From an uncultured Robinsoniella sp. (lineage in GTDB: Bacteria; Bacillota; Clostridia; Lachnospirales; Lachnospiraceae): 64,000 nt of DNA. Positions within the stretch are counted from its first letter, which is position 1, and every line of letters starts with the position of its first letter. This document shows positions 52,642-61,822 of the stretch, piece by piece. The stretch covers positions 82,238 to 146,237 of the forward strand of contig UQCR01000003.1 in the NCBI GenBank assembly GCA_900539655.1. Direction: 5' to 3'. The notes below the pieces were generated by a model that had not been told where the DNA came from, searched no databases, and saw nothing but the letters and a program-made list of their open reading frames with translations. The translations under genes were made by a program, and so were the position numbers.

Positions 52642-52675
52642 AAAAAGAACATTTGCTTAGCGAATGTTCTTTTTT
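52641..52675 (+). terminator. Terminator of the 6S RNA
   Basis: AAAAAAGAACATT pairs with AATGTTCTTTTTT around a short loop. Confidence 0.85.
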
Positions 52676-52743
52676 GCGTTATTCATGAGGGGATGAACGA
52701 AATGTTTTCTGGCGTACCGGTTTGAAAAATGTGGAAAAACAAG

Positions 52744-52772
52744 TTGTAAGCTTTTTGGACTGGGTGTATAAT
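52744..52772 (+). promoter_or_regulatory. Promoter of galM
   Basis: TTGTAA and TATAAT with 17-bp spacing, 62 bases before the ATG at 52834. Confidence 0.65.
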
Positions 52773-52833
52773 AGTGACATCGTATAAAAATGGATAAATA
52801 AGCATATAAAACCAAAAGGAGAGGACAAAAAAT

Positions 52834-53892
52834 ATGGGGATGATGACGAGTTTGTTTGGGAAAACAGGAGATGGCCAGGAGGCCAAAATTGTTACAATTA
52901 TGAATAAAAACGGCATGGGGATTGAAGTGACAAACTATGGAGCTACATTGGTGTCTGCAACAGTGCCGGATGAAAAAGGGCATATTGAAGATGTTATTCT
53001 AGGATATGAGGATGTTACGGATTACGTTGCAAATGGCGGTTTCTTCGGAGCAGTCATTGGAAGAAACGGCAACCGTATTGGGAAAGCTAAAGTCACCATT
53101 AACGGTGTGGAATATCAGATGGAGCAGAATGAAAATGAGAACAGCCTTCACAGTGGCACCCGGGGATTCGATAAGGCAATCTGGGATATGGAACTTCTGG
53201 AGGAGGAAGCTACGGTAAAATTTACACATCACAGTCCCGATGGAGACGAGGGGCTTCCCGGAAATTTTGATGTTACGGTTTCATATACACTGACTGATGA
53301 TAATGAAATTAAAATTCATTATACCGGTGTTTCTGATGCAGATACTATAGCAAATATGACAAATCACAGTTATTTTAATCTGGGCGGACATGATAAAGGC
53401 ACGATCCTGGATCACACTTTGTGGATGGATGCAGATGCATTTACGGTAATTGATGCAGAGTCTATTCCTACAGGAGAGCTTAGAAGTGTGGAAGGTACAC
53501 CTATGGATTTCAGAAAAACAAGACGTATCGGTGATGACGTTGATGATACATACGAGCAGATTCAACTAGCCCATGGATATGACCATAACTTTGTATTGAA
53601 TCAGAATGGTGAAGAGAAACTGCGTTTGATTGCGAAAGTTACGGATCCGGCAAGCAAAAGGACAATGGAGGTTTACACGGATTGTGTAGGCGTACAGTTC
53701 TATACGGGCAATTTTATTGAGAAAACTCAGATTGGTAAAGGCGGAATCCCTTATCAGAAGAGAAGCGGCTTATGCCTGGAGACTCAATTTTTCCCGGATG
53801 CTCCCAATCATGAAAATTTCCCATCTTCTATTTTAAAAGCAGGTGAGGTATATGATACGACTACAATTTATAAATTTGGATTTGAATGTTAA
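52834..53892 (+). CDS. galM: Aldose 1-epimerase
   Basis: The 352-residue mutarotase has NHSYFNLGGH with a catalytic His, and CLETQFFPDAPNH with the catalytic Glu, plus GRNGNRIGKAK near the start. It interconverts alpha- and beta-aldoses such as galactose, consistent with sugar use elsewhere in the window. AAAGGAGAGG precedes the ATG. A large palindrome follows. Confidence 0.93.
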   Translation: MGMMTSLFGKTGDGQEAKIVTIMNKNGMGIEVTNYGATLVSATVPDEKGHIEDVILGYEDVTDYVANGGFFGAVIGRNGNRIGKAKVTINGVEYQMEQNENENSLHSGTRGFDKAIWDMELLEEEATVKFTHHSPDGDEGLPGNFDVTVSYTLTDDNEIKIHYTGVSDADTIANMTNHSYFNLGGHDKGTILDHTLWMDADAFTVIDAESIPTGELRSVEGTPMDFRKTRRIGDDVDDTYEQIQLAHGYDHNFVLNQNGEEKLRLIAKVTDPASKRTMEVYTDCVGVQFYTGNFIEKTQIGKGGIPYQKRSGLCLETQFFPDAPNHENFPSSILKAGEVYDTTTIYKFGFEC

Positions 53893-53917
53893 TAAATAGT
53901 TGAATTGCCATCACAAG

Positions 53918-54040
53918 TAATCAAGCCATACACGCTGGATATCCCCACCAGGAATTTCGAAGTATTCTGATGCAGCCCGCTGCAATTGCAGAAAGTTTCG
54001 AATCTCCTGAGTGGAATATACAATGTGTATGGCTTAATTA
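53918..54040. repeat. 123-nt near-perfect palindrome (long hairpin)
   Basis: Outer arms TAATCAAGCCATACAC (53918-53933) and GTGTATGGCTTAATTA (54025-54040) pair with one mismatch. Inside, AGGAATTTCGAA pairs with TTCGAATCTCCT, and GCAGCCCGCTGC forms a small central dyad. It lies between galM and a SpoIID-like gene. No T-run follows, so it is not a usual terminator. It could be a MITE-like repeat or structured RNA. Confidence 0.8.
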
Positions 54041-54122
54041 TTTACATGTCCTAATTTTGCGTTCTTTTTCTCCAGTTTTTGGATATACTAGTATATAAAT
54101 GAAGAGAAAACAGGAGCAAAGA

Positions 54123-55634
54123 ATGAAGGATGACAATACCTTTGGAAAAATTCTTATATTAAGCGGCTGTATTATGGCTTTCTTACTGCTGTGCTTTTAT
54201 GACACTTATAGAAAAAAGGGTGATGATGTCCTGAATAAATTACAGGAGACAATACAGACAGATCTGGCAAAACAAAAAGAAACCACCGAAGATAAGAGTT
54301 CTAAAACGGATAAAAAGATATCCGATGGAAAAAATAAAGAGAGTGATCAGAAGGCTGCACAAGAGCAGAAAGAAGAGCAGAAAGAAGTGCAGGAAGATAA
54401 GAGTCAGGAAGCTAAAACCCAGAAAGACAAAACCCAGGAAGACAAAAACAATAGCGAAAAAGCTTCATCCGGGGATGCGCAGACAACGAGCGCGGAAAAT
54501 CCGCTTATACGTGTACTGATCAAGACTGATAATTATGAAAGTGAGTACCATAGCAGTGTTACGCTTCAGTGCAGTACGGACTATGTGCTGCAGTATGGAG
54601 AAAATTCAGAAGAACATAAAGCTTCGGAGGAATTGACGCTGACTGCTGACAGTCCCTATTTGAATAATGGGATACTGCGTATTCAGCCAAAGGATGAAAA
54701 TGGCGAAATTTCGTTACCTGGGCTAAAAAGAGGCTATGAAAATCCTTCTTATCTGGGAAACTTTGAGGTCGTAAAACGAGATGCTGGTCTTCTGGTTATC
54801 AATGAGCTGCCCCTGGAAACATATCTCTGTTCTGTGGTGCCCAGTGAGATGCCGGCGGCGTATCCGCTGGAATCTTTGAAAGTGCAGGCGGTCTGCGCCA
54901 GAAGTTATGCTATTAAACAGATGCAGAATGGGCGTGGAGCAGAATTTAATGTACATGTTGACGATAGCGTCTCCTATCAGGTTTATAATAATCAGAAGAG
55001 GGATGAACGTGCCAGCAAGGCTGTAAACGAAACTGCGGGCCAGGTGATGCGTTCTGACGGGGAAATTGTGGATGCACTTTACTATTCCACTTCCTGTGGA
55101 GTAAATCTGAGCCAGGATCTGTCCCAGGAAACAGTTTTTGCCTCGTTTATGACCACTGATAACCACACGGCATATGAAGCCGGTGAGCCCTGGTACCGGT
55201 GGAAGGCGGTATTTACAATTGATGAGCTTACGAGGCTGGCAAATGCCTGGCAGCCGGGTACGGGAAATGTAACATCTCTGAATATCGATTCCCGGGAAAC
55301 AAATGGTGCAATTGCAAAGTTTACTGTACAGGGGGAAAATCAGAACATTTCAGTAGAGGGAGAATATAACGTACGTAAATTGTTATCTCCGGTTAATATT
55401 GCGGTAGTAGAACAGGATGGAAGCGAGGCCGCGGGCATGTCACTGCTGCCAAGTGCATTTTTTTATCTGACGCCAAATTATGAAAATGATGTGTTAGTCA
55501 GCTATACGCTTATCGGCGGCGGTTACGGGCATGGTAAAGGAATGAGCCAAAATGGAGCCAGACATATGGCAGATGCAGGAATGGGATATGAAGAAATATT
55601 AAAATATTTTTATGGTGATGTACAGATAGGATAA
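54123..55634 (+). CDS. SpoIID-like lytic transglycosylase
   Basis: The 503-residue protein has a membrane helix (about 10-26), a 100-residue Lys/Glu/Gln-rich linker, and a SpoIID/LytB domain: PLETYLCSVVPSEMPAAYPLESLKVQAVCARSYA with Glu242 as catalytic residue, and GGGYGHGKGMSQNGARHMA. SpoIID strips wall glycan during engulfment, though relatives occur outside sporulation. I start at ATG 54123 (CAGGAG at proper distance); an ATG 8 codons upstream has no RBS. Confidence 0.88.
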   Translation: MKDDNTFGKILILSGCIMAFLLLCFYDTYRKKGDDVLNKLQETIQTDLAKQKETTEDKSSKTDKKISDGKNKESDQKAAQEQKEEQKEVQEDKSQEAKTQKDKTQEDKNNSEKASSGDAQTTSAENPLIRVLIKTDNYESEYHSSVTLQCSTDYVLQYGENSEEHKASEELTLTADSPYLNNGILRIQPKDENGEISLPGLKRGYENPSYLGNFEVVKRDAGLLVINELPLETYLCSVVPSEMPAAYPLESLKVQAVCARSYAIKQMQNGRGAEFNVHVDDSVSYQVYNNQKRDERASKAVNETAGQVMRSDGEIVDALYYSTSCGVNLSQDLSQETVFASFMTTDNHTAYEAGEPWYRWKAVFTIDELTRLANAWQPGTGNVTSLNIDSRETNGAIAKFTVQGENQNISVEGEYNVRKLLSPVNIAVVEQDGSEAAGMSLLPSAFFYLTPNYENDVLVSYTLIGGGYGHGKGMSQNGARHMADAGMGYEEILKYFYGDVQIG

Positions 55635-55716
55635 AATGATTGATATTTTCCCTGGGCTTGCAGTGAGATCAAAAACGTGCTATGATTGGTTCACATAAAA
55701 AAGTCAGAGGGGTATT

Positions 55717-56553
55717 ATGAAAGCTATTTGTACGATCATCAGATTTATCTTGAATTTTTTAAGGAAAGCCAAGCGGGACCGTGTGGATGCTTATTCTGCA
55801 CAGTCTGCTTTTTATGTAATCATGAGTTTTATCCCTTTTATCATGCTGCTGCTGACGCTGCTTAAGTATACCCCGCTTACGCCTGCTGATGTGGTAGATA
55901 TGGTAATGGGGGTTCTGCCAGCTTCCTTTCGGGAAGTTCTGGAAGGGCTGGTAGGCGGAGTTTATACCGGTTCTACCGCACTGCTGTCAGGAACGGCTAT
56001 CGCTGCAGTATGGGCGGCGGGGAGAGGAGTTATGGCAGTAACAAATGGTTTGAACTCAGTCCAGGGAATTCGCGAGACTAGAAATTATATTTACATGCGT
56101 CTGCGCTCTGCTTTCTACACAGTACTCTTTCTGGTTTCCATCGTTGCCGCAATGCTGCTGCTGGTATTTGGGAATCAGGTACATGATCTGATTATCAGAT
56201 ATGTTCCTCTTCTAAAAGAATTTTCGGGATTTATTATCAGTGTCAGAACCATTGCCACCATTACACTGCTTACGCTGTTGTTCATGGCGATGTACAAACT
56301 GCTGCCAAACCGCAAGGACAGATTTGCAAACCTTCTTCCGGGAGGACTGTTTACGGCACTTGCCTGGTCTATCTTTTCCTATGGATTTTCAATCTATTTT
56401 GAGATGGCAAAAAGAATGTCTTCCATATACGGAAGCCTGACATCGGCGGTCATGGTAATGCTCTGGCTGTATTTCTGCATGTGGTTTATCTTTATAGGGG
56501 CTGAAATAAATTGTTATTTAGAAGATAGTTCGAGTTTTGACTTGACAGATTAA
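55717..56553 (+). CDS. YihY/BrkB-family membrane protein
   Basis: The 278-residue protein has about six helices and the family pattern AYSAQSAFYVIMSFIPFIMLLLTLL, WAAGRGVMAVTNGLNSVQGI, LPGGLFTALAWSIFSYGFSIYF and YGSLTSAVMVMLWLYFCMWFIFIGAEIN. The family is of uncertain function (once called ribonuclease BN). CAGAGGGG precedes the ATG. Its 3' end overlaps the promoter of the pheS T-box. Confidence 0.9.
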   Translation: MKAICTIIRFILNFLRKAKRDRVDAYSAQSAFYVIMSFIPFIMLLLTLLKYTPLTPADVVDMVMGVLPASFREVLEGLVGGVYTGSTALLSGTAIAAVWAAGRGVMAVTNGLNSVQGIRETRNYIYMRLRSAFYTVLFLVSIVAAMLLLVFGNQVHDLIIRYVPLLKEFSGFIISVRTIATITLLTLLFMAMYKLLPNRKDRFANLLPGGLFTALAWSIFSYGFSIYFEMAKRMSSIYGSLTSAVMVMLWLYFCMWFIFIGAEINCYLEDSSSFDLTD

Positions 56554-56569
56554 GTAAATATGATAAAAT
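56542..56569 (+). promoter_or_regulatory. Promoter of the pheST T-box transcript
   Basis: TTGACA and TAAAAT with 16-bp spacing. The -35 is inside the last codons of the YihY gene, as the leuA promoter overlaps its upstream stop. Confidence 0.55.
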
Positions 56570-56633
56570 AGGTCATAGTAATAGTAAACAGATAAGAAAC
56601 ATTCAAGCAATAATAGAATCATTAAATAATAAA

Positions 56634-56880
56634 AAGCGATGAAGGTGTCAGTAGAAGATCATTTTCTTACAGAGAGAGGAAGCCATCGGCTGGAAGCATC
56701 CTTAAGTTCAGATGATAAATTCGAATTTCCCACCGGAGCTGCATTTTTGAAATCACAGTAGGAAATGCCGACCATGCGCGTTAAGCATACTTAATTAAGT
56801 GCCTGCATCAGCAGGAATTAGGGTGGTACCACGGAACTCCAAGCTTCGTCCCTTACACCAGAGGGGATGGGGCTTTTTTT
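56634..56880 (+). ncRNA. T-box riboswitch for pheST (specifier TTC, Phe)
   Basis: AGAGAGAGGAAGCC and the GAATTTCCCACCGGAG loop give specifier TTC at 56727-56729 (either reading is Phe). The T-box AGGGTGGTACCACGG is at 56819-56833, and the terminator GCTTCGTCCC...GGGGATGGGGC with seven T ends near 56880. Uncharged tRNA-Phe should antiterminate pheST. Confidence 0.9.
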
Positions 56881-56884
56881 GCGC

Positions 56885-57062
56885 GTAGACAATGAGGCGT
56901 GCGCCAAAAGCCCCTGGAGCGAATAGCCTGCTAGCAGAGCGATTCGCGCAAGGAGCTTTTGGCATAGGGCGAAGCCCGCGACCGAGCCGCGAGGCGAGGT
57001 GAGCACGCCGGAGTAAAGGAAGCCAAGACAGTATAGTGACGCCTGGAGCCTGCCTTCCACCC
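56885..57062. repeat. GC-rich inverted-repeat block before pheS
   Basis: About 175 bp, clearly richer in GC than the flanks, sits between the T-box terminator and pheS. GGCGTGC (56896-56902) pairs with GCACGCC (57003-57009), GCCAAAAGC with GCTTTTGGC (56903-56911, 56955-56963), and GCGAAT with ATTCGC; CTGCTAGCAG is a central dyad. No gene is credible. It looks like an inserted repeat. Confidence 0.65.
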
Positions 57063-57094
57063 AAGAATCAGATAAAATGAAAAGGAGAAATATA

Positions 57095-58114
57095 ATGAAA
57101 GACAAATTGCAAGCCATCAAAGAAGAAGCATTGAGTCAGATCCAGAATTCCGATGCACTGGATAAATTAAATGATGTCCGTGTAGCATTTCTGGGTAAGA
57201 AGGGGCAGTTAACTGCGGTATTAAAAGGGATGAAAGATGTCACGCCGGAGGAACGTCCGTTAGTGGGACAGATGGTGAATGATACCAGAGCTGCGATTGA
57301 AAACTTTTTAGAAGAGACAAAGAAAAAGTTAGAATCGAAGGTTCGGGAAGAAAAATTAAAGAGTGAAGTGATTGATGTTACCCTCCCGGCGAAGAAGAAT
57401 AATGTGGGGCATCGCCATCCGAATACCATTGCTTTGGAAGAAGTGGAACGTATCTTTGTAGGTATGGGCTATGAAGTAGTGGAAGGACCGGAGGTAGAGT
57501 ACGATCTTTACAATTTTGAGAAATTAAATATCCCGGCTAATCATCCGGCTAAGGATGAGCAGGATACTTTTTATGTAAATAAAGACATTGTTTTAAGGAC
57601 ACAGACTTCACCGGTACAGGCACGTGTAATGGAACAGGGCAAACTTCCTATCCGCATGATTGCTCCGGGAAGGGTATTCCGGTCCGATGAAGTGGATGCT
57701 ACACATTCACCGTCTTTCCATCAGATCGAAGGTCTGGTAATAGATAAGAATATAACATTTGCCGATTTAAAAGGAACCTTAGAAGAGTTTGCAAAGGAAC
57801 TGTTCGGACCTGAGACGAAGACGAAATTCCGTCCCCATCATTTTCCATTTACAGAGCCAAGTGCTGAAGTGGATGTGACATGCTTTAAGTGCGGCGGTGA
57901 AGGATGCCGTTTCTGCAAGGGATCCGGTTGGATTGAAATTCTGGGCTGTGGTATGGTGCATCCTCATGTTCTGGAAATGTGCGGAATTGACCCGCAAGTT
58001 TACAGCGGTTTCGCATTTGGTGTGGGACTGGAGCGTATTGCTCTTTTGAAATACGAAATTGACGATATGAGATTACTGTATGAAAACGATATTCGTTTCT
58101 TAAAACAATTCTAA
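57095..58114 (+). CDS. pheS: Phenylalanyl-tRNA synthetase alpha subunit
   Basis: The 339-residue subunit has an N-terminal coiled-coil region (about 1-90, binds tRNA), then class II motif 2 (FRSDEVDATHSPSFHQIEGL), a zinc-type CFKCGGEGCRFCKGSGW and motif 3 (GFAFGVGLERIALLKY). ATG 57095 follows AAAAGGAG. pheT follows 29 bp later. Confidence 0.97.
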   Translation: MKDKLQAIKEEALSQIQNSDALDKLNDVRVAFLGKKGQLTAVLKGMKDVTPEERPLVGQMVNDTRAAIENFLEETKKKLESKVREEKLKSEVIDVTLPAKKNNVGHRHPNTIALEEVERIFVGMGYEVVEGPEVEYDLYNFEKLNIPANHPAKDEQDTFYVNKDIVLRTQTSPVQARVMEQGKLPIRMIAPGRVFRSDEVDATHSPSFHQIEGLVIDKNITFADLKGTLEEFAKELFGPETKTKFRPHHFPFTEPSAEVDVTCFKCGGEGCRFCKGSGWIEILGCGMVHPHVLEMCGIDPQVYSGFAFGVGLERIALLKYEIDDMRLLYENDIRFLKQF

Positions 58115-58143
58115 TGGAAATTAAGTAAAGAGAGGAAAACAGA

Positions 58144-60561
58144 ATGAATACATCATTATCATGGATTAAAGCATACGTTCCGGACCTGGAAGTGGATGCA
58201 CAGGAATATACGGATGCTATGACTTTGTCAGGCACCAAGGTAGAAGGATTTGAGAGGCTGGATGAAGATTTGGAAAAAATTCTGATTGGACAGATTGAAT
58301 CCATTGAGAGACATCCGGATGCAGATAAGCTGATTATCTGTCAGGTAAATGTAGGTACGGAAACTGTACAGATCGTCACAGGGGCCCCGAATGTTAAAGC
58401 CGGGGATAAAATTCCGGTAGTACTTGACGGCGGGCGCGTAGCAGGCGGACATGACGGCAAGAAGACAAAAGGTGGGGTAAAGATCAGTAAGGGTAAGCTG
58501 CGTGGAATTGAATCATGCGGTATGATGTGCTCCATTGAAGAACTGGGTTCCACAAGAGATATGTACCCGGAATCACCTGAGTTTGGCATCTACATTTTTC
58601 CGGAAGATGCAAAGGTAGGAGAAAGCGCTATTCATGCACTGGATTTAGACGATGTTGTATTTGAATATGAGATTACTTCCAATCGTGTGGACTGCTATAG
58701 CGTAATTGGCATTGCCAGAGAAGCAGCAGCGACTTTTAATAAAAAGTTTGTACCTCCGGTTGTGTCAAAAACGGGAAATGACGAAGATGTAAATGATTAT
58801 ATTAAAGTTACGGTACAGGATACGGAACTTTGCCCGCGTTACTGTGCAAGAGTGGTGAAAAATATTAAAATAGCTCCTTCACCTATGTGGATGCAGAGGC
58901 GCCTTGCTGCAAACGGCATACGTCCAATCAACAATATCGTAGATATTACCAACTACGTTATGGAAGAATACGGACAGCCTATGCATGCTTATGACTATGA
59001 TACTATTGCAAACCATGAAATCATAGTAAGACGTGCAAATGCAGGTGAGAAATTTGTTACTCTGGACGGTCAGGAAAGAACTATGGACGAGTCCGTTCTG
59101 ATGATCTGTGATGGTGAAAAAGCAGTTGGCATCGCCGGAATCATGGGCGGAGAAAATTCCATGATTACCGACGATGTGAAAACGATGCTATTTGAAGCTG
59201 CATGCTTTGATGGAACAAATATCAGGCTTTCCAGTAAGAAAGTGGGACTTCGTACAGATGCTTCCGGTAAATTCGAAAAAGGACTGGATCCTAATAATGC
59301 GCAGGCAGCGATTGACCGTGCATGCCAGCTGGTTGAAGAATTGGGTGCAGGAGAAGTTGTGGGCGGTATGACCGACGTATATGGCAAAAAGAAAAACCCA
59401 GTTCGTATTGGATTTGAGCCGGAAAAGATAAATGCGCTGTTGGGAACCGATATTTCCAAGGAGGATATGCTGGGTTATTTTGAAAAGATTGGACTGGAAT
59501 ATGATGAAGCTGCTAACGAGATTATAGCACCGACCTTCCGTCATGATTTATTCCGCATGGCTGATCTGGCTGAAGAGGTTGCCAGATTCTATGGTTATGA
59601 CAATATACCTACGACACTTCCAAGAGGGGAAGCAACCACAGGAAAACTGCCATTTAAGCTGAGAATTGAAGAAGTGGCAAGGGATATTGCAGAATTCTGC
59701 GGTTTTTCTCAGGGAATGACTTATTCATTTGAAAGTCCGAAGGTGTTTGATAAACTGCTCCTGCCGGAAGATTCGGAATATAGAAAGGCAATCACAATCT
59801 CAAATCCGTTAGGGGAAGACTTCAGTATCATGAGAACCATTTCTCTAAACGGTATGCTGACATCTCTTGCATTTAACTACAACCACAGGAATAAAAATGT
59901 TCGTTTATATGAACTTGGCAATGTATATCTGCCTGGAGAACTTCCGCTTAAGGAGCTTCCGGATGAAAGAATGCAGTTTACACTTGGAATGTATGGAGAT
60001 GGAGATTTCTATACCATGAAGGGTGTTATAGAAGAGTTCTTTGAGAAAATCGGACTGCATGAGAAGGAAACCTACGATCCTAAGTCAGGAAAACCATTTT
60101 TGCATCCAGGACGCCAGGCTAATATTATTTACAATGGAAAAGTTGTAGGCTATTTAGGTGAAGTGCATCCGGAAGTAGCTGACAATTATGATATTGGTGA
60201 CCGGGCATATGTTGCAGTACTGGATATGCCGTTGATTGTGGAAATGTCTACCTTTGACCGTAAGTTCGAGGGAATCGCCAAATTCCCGGCGGTGAACCGC
60301 GATCTTAGTATGGTAGTGCCAAAAGAAATTCTGGCTGGTCAGATCGAAGCTATGATTGCGCAGAGAGGCGGCAAAATTTTAGAGAGTTATCAGTTATTTG
60401 ATATTTATGAAGGCTCCCAGATTAAAGAGGGATATAAATCCATAGCTTACTCCATTACATTCCGTGCAAAGGATAAAACCCTGGAGGAAGCCGAAGTTTC
60501 TGCAGCAATGAAGAAAATCTTAAATGGACTGGAGTCCATGGGAATCGAGCTGAGACAGTAA
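58144..60561 (+). CDS. pheT: Phenylalanyl-tRNA synthetase beta subunit
   Basis: The 805-residue subunit is of full length. It has an EMAP-like tRNA-binding domain (residues 40-150, HPDADKLIICQVNVG, ITGAPN-like VTGAPNVKAGDKIPV), the B3/B4 editing region, B5 and a C-terminal FDX-ACB domain (KFPAVNRDLSMVVPKEI). AGAGGAAAACAG precedes the ATG. It is co-transcribed with pheS, and the phosphatase gene begins 1 bp after its stop. Confidence 0.97.
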   Translation: MNTSLSWIKAYVPDLEVDAQEYTDAMTLSGTKVEGFERLDEDLEKILIGQIESIERHPDADKLIICQVNVGTETVQIVTGAPNVKAGDKIPVVLDGGRVAGGHDGKKTKGGVKISKGKLRGIESCGMMCSIEELGSTRDMYPESPEFGIYIFPEDAKVGESAIHALDLDDVVFEYEITSNRVDCYSVIGIAREAAATFNKKFVPPVVSKTGNDEDVNDYIKVTVQDTELCPRYCARVVKNIKIAPSPMWMQRRLAANGIRPINNIVDITNYVMEEYGQPMHAYDYDTIANHEIIVRRANAGEKFVTLDGQERTMDESVLMICDGEKAVGIAGIMGGENSMITDDVKTMLFEAACFDGTNIRLSSKKVGLRTDASGKFEKGLDPNNAQAAIDRACQLVEELGAGEVVGGMTDVYGKKKNPVRIGFEPEKINALLGTDISKEDMLGYFEKIGLEYDEAANEIIAPTFRHDLFRMADLAEEVARFYGYDNIPTTLPRGEATTGKLPFKLRIEEVARDIAEFCGFSQGMTYSFESPKVFDKLLLPEDSEYRKAITISNPLGEDFSIMRTISLNGMLTSLAFNYNHRNKNVRLYELGNVYLPGELPLKELPDERMQFTLGMYGDGDFYTMKGVIEEFFEKIGLHEKETYDPKSGKPFLHPGRQANIIYNGKVVGYLGEVHPEVADNYDIGDRAYVAVLDMPLIVEMSTFDRKFEGIAKFPAVNRDLSMVVPKEILAGQIEAMIAQRGGKILESYQLFDIYEGSQIKEGYKSIAYSITFRAKDKTLEEAEVSAAMKKILNGLESMGIELRQ

Positions 60562-60562
60562 T

Positions 60563-61174
60563 ATGAAAATTTATATTATGAGGCATGGAGAGACGGACTG
60601 GAATATCCAGAAACGTCTCCAGGGCCGGACTGATATACCTCTGAATGAAAATGGAAGAGATCTGGCGAGAATTACAGCAGAAGCTTTGAAGGATGTACCT
60701 TTTGACTTAGCGGTCAGCAGCCCACTGGCACGAGCTTTAGAAACGGCTGAAATTGTGATAGGAGATCGTAATGTTCCTGTTTTGACGGATGAGCGTCTTA
60801 TTGAAATCAGTTTTGGCGACTTTGAAGGAATGATCAGCGGCAAAGAAAATTATGAGATTCCGGACACGGAGTTTTCTAATTTTTTCCTGGCCCCGGATAA
60901 GTATCTTCCCCCGCCTCATGGCGAGGATATCCGATCCCTTGGGGGACGGACGAAGGCCTTTATGGATGATATTTTAAATCGTGAGGAGTATCAGGAGAAA
61001 ACCATTCTGATTACTACACATGGCGGTGCTATGCGTGGATTATTAAACAGCGTGCGTACATTTGAAATGTCTGATTTCTGGAATGGCGGAGTTCCTAAGA
61101 ATTGCGGTGTTGCAATTCTGGAGTGCCGGGACGGGAAGGCAGAAGTGCTGGAAGAAAACAAAATATATTATTAG
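60563..61174 (+). CDS. Histidine phosphatase family protein
   Basis: The 203-residue protein has the RHG motif IMRHGETDWN (His8), NENGRDLARITAEAL, SSPLARALETAEI and the second His in TTHGGAMRG. The family includes phosphoglycerate mutases, alpha-ribazole phosphatases and general phosphatases. It is one base from pheT's stop, so is co-transcribed under the Phe T-box, an unusual coupling. Confidence 0.92.
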   Translation: MKIYIMRHGETDWNIQKRLQGRTDIPLNENGRDLARITAEALKDVPFDLAVSSPLARALETAEIVIGDRNVPVLTDERLIEISFGDFEGMISGKENYEIPDTEFSNFFLAPDKYLPPPHGEDIRSLGGRTKAFMDDILNREEYQEKTILITTHGGAMRGLLNSVRTFEMSDFWNGGVPKNCGVAILECRDGKAEVLEENKIYY

Positions 61175-61183
61175 GTGTGAAAT

Positions 61184-61256
61184 ATGCCTGTATCATAAGG
61201 TGCTTTTTAGTTGTATCCACAACTGTGAAGTCACCGCCTGGTACAGGCATTTTTTG
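61184..61256 (+). terminator. Terminator of the pheST unit
   Basis: ATGCCTGTA pairs with TACAGGCAT, enclosing GGTG/CACC and AGTTG/CAACT stems; six T follow. Confidence 0.8.
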
Positions 61257-61282
61257 CTGTTTCCGGTAATTATGAAAGGGTT

Positions 61283-61822
61283 TTAATTTTTTAATACTTC
61301 GGAAGGAATCGATTTAAATAAGTTAATATTGGGTGTGTGGTTGGTAAATGCGGCGAAGAAAAATGCTAACAGAAGCAGAAGGCACAGGCACAATATATTC
61401 GAAGTGTGATTTCCCATTTTTTTGCATGCACTCAAGTACCAACTGAAAAAGTAACAGACCAGAACGCCCAGGACAAATGTCAGAATATCCATAGCAAGGT
61501 AGTTTGTTCCGATAATACCAGTGTAAGTATAAAAGAATGCAATGATAAACAACAATCCTGCGAAGCATCCGATTGTTTTGGCGGTGACAAAAGAGGAAAA
61601 ATTCTTCCCGATCAAAAAGTATTCAATAAATGTGAGAAACAGAAAAGGAAAAAAAAACATTTTCAGGTGTTCCCAGGTAGATTCGTTAATCGGGGAAATA
61701 AAGGCAATGAGGTAATGGTAGCCGCTCCATTTATATATAAAGTGGAAAAGAGTCCCAAGAACGATAGCCAGCAGGGCAAAGGTAAGCTCATAGTAAAAGT
61801 ATTGTTTTTTAATTGATTTCAT
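61283..61822 (-). CDS. DUF6512-like integral membrane protein
   Basis: The 179-residue protein has about five membrane helices. ISPINESTWEHLKMFFFPFLF is the DUF6512-type signature as I recall it. Start ATG 61822 after GCAGGAGG; the longer frame lacks an RBS. Function unknown. It is convergent with the pheST unit. Confidence 0.8.
   Translation of the reverse strand: MKSIKKQYFYYELTFALLAIVLGTLFHFIYKWSGYHYLIAFISPINESTWEHLKMFFFPFLFLTFIEYFLIGKNFSSFVTAKTIGCFAGLLFIIAFFYTYTGIIGTNYLAMDILTFVLGVLVCYFFSWYLSACKKMGNHTSNILCLCLLLLLAFFFAAFTNHTPNINLFKSIPSEVLKN

Noticed and set aside
54325..54519. Lys/Arg-rich ORF inside the SpoIID-like gene
   Set aside because: Frame-shifted shadow of the Lys/Glu-rich linker.
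56795..57120. Minus-strand ORFs over the T-box terminator and GC-rich block
   Set aside because: Composition driven by high GC; no RBS and they cross the T-box terminator.
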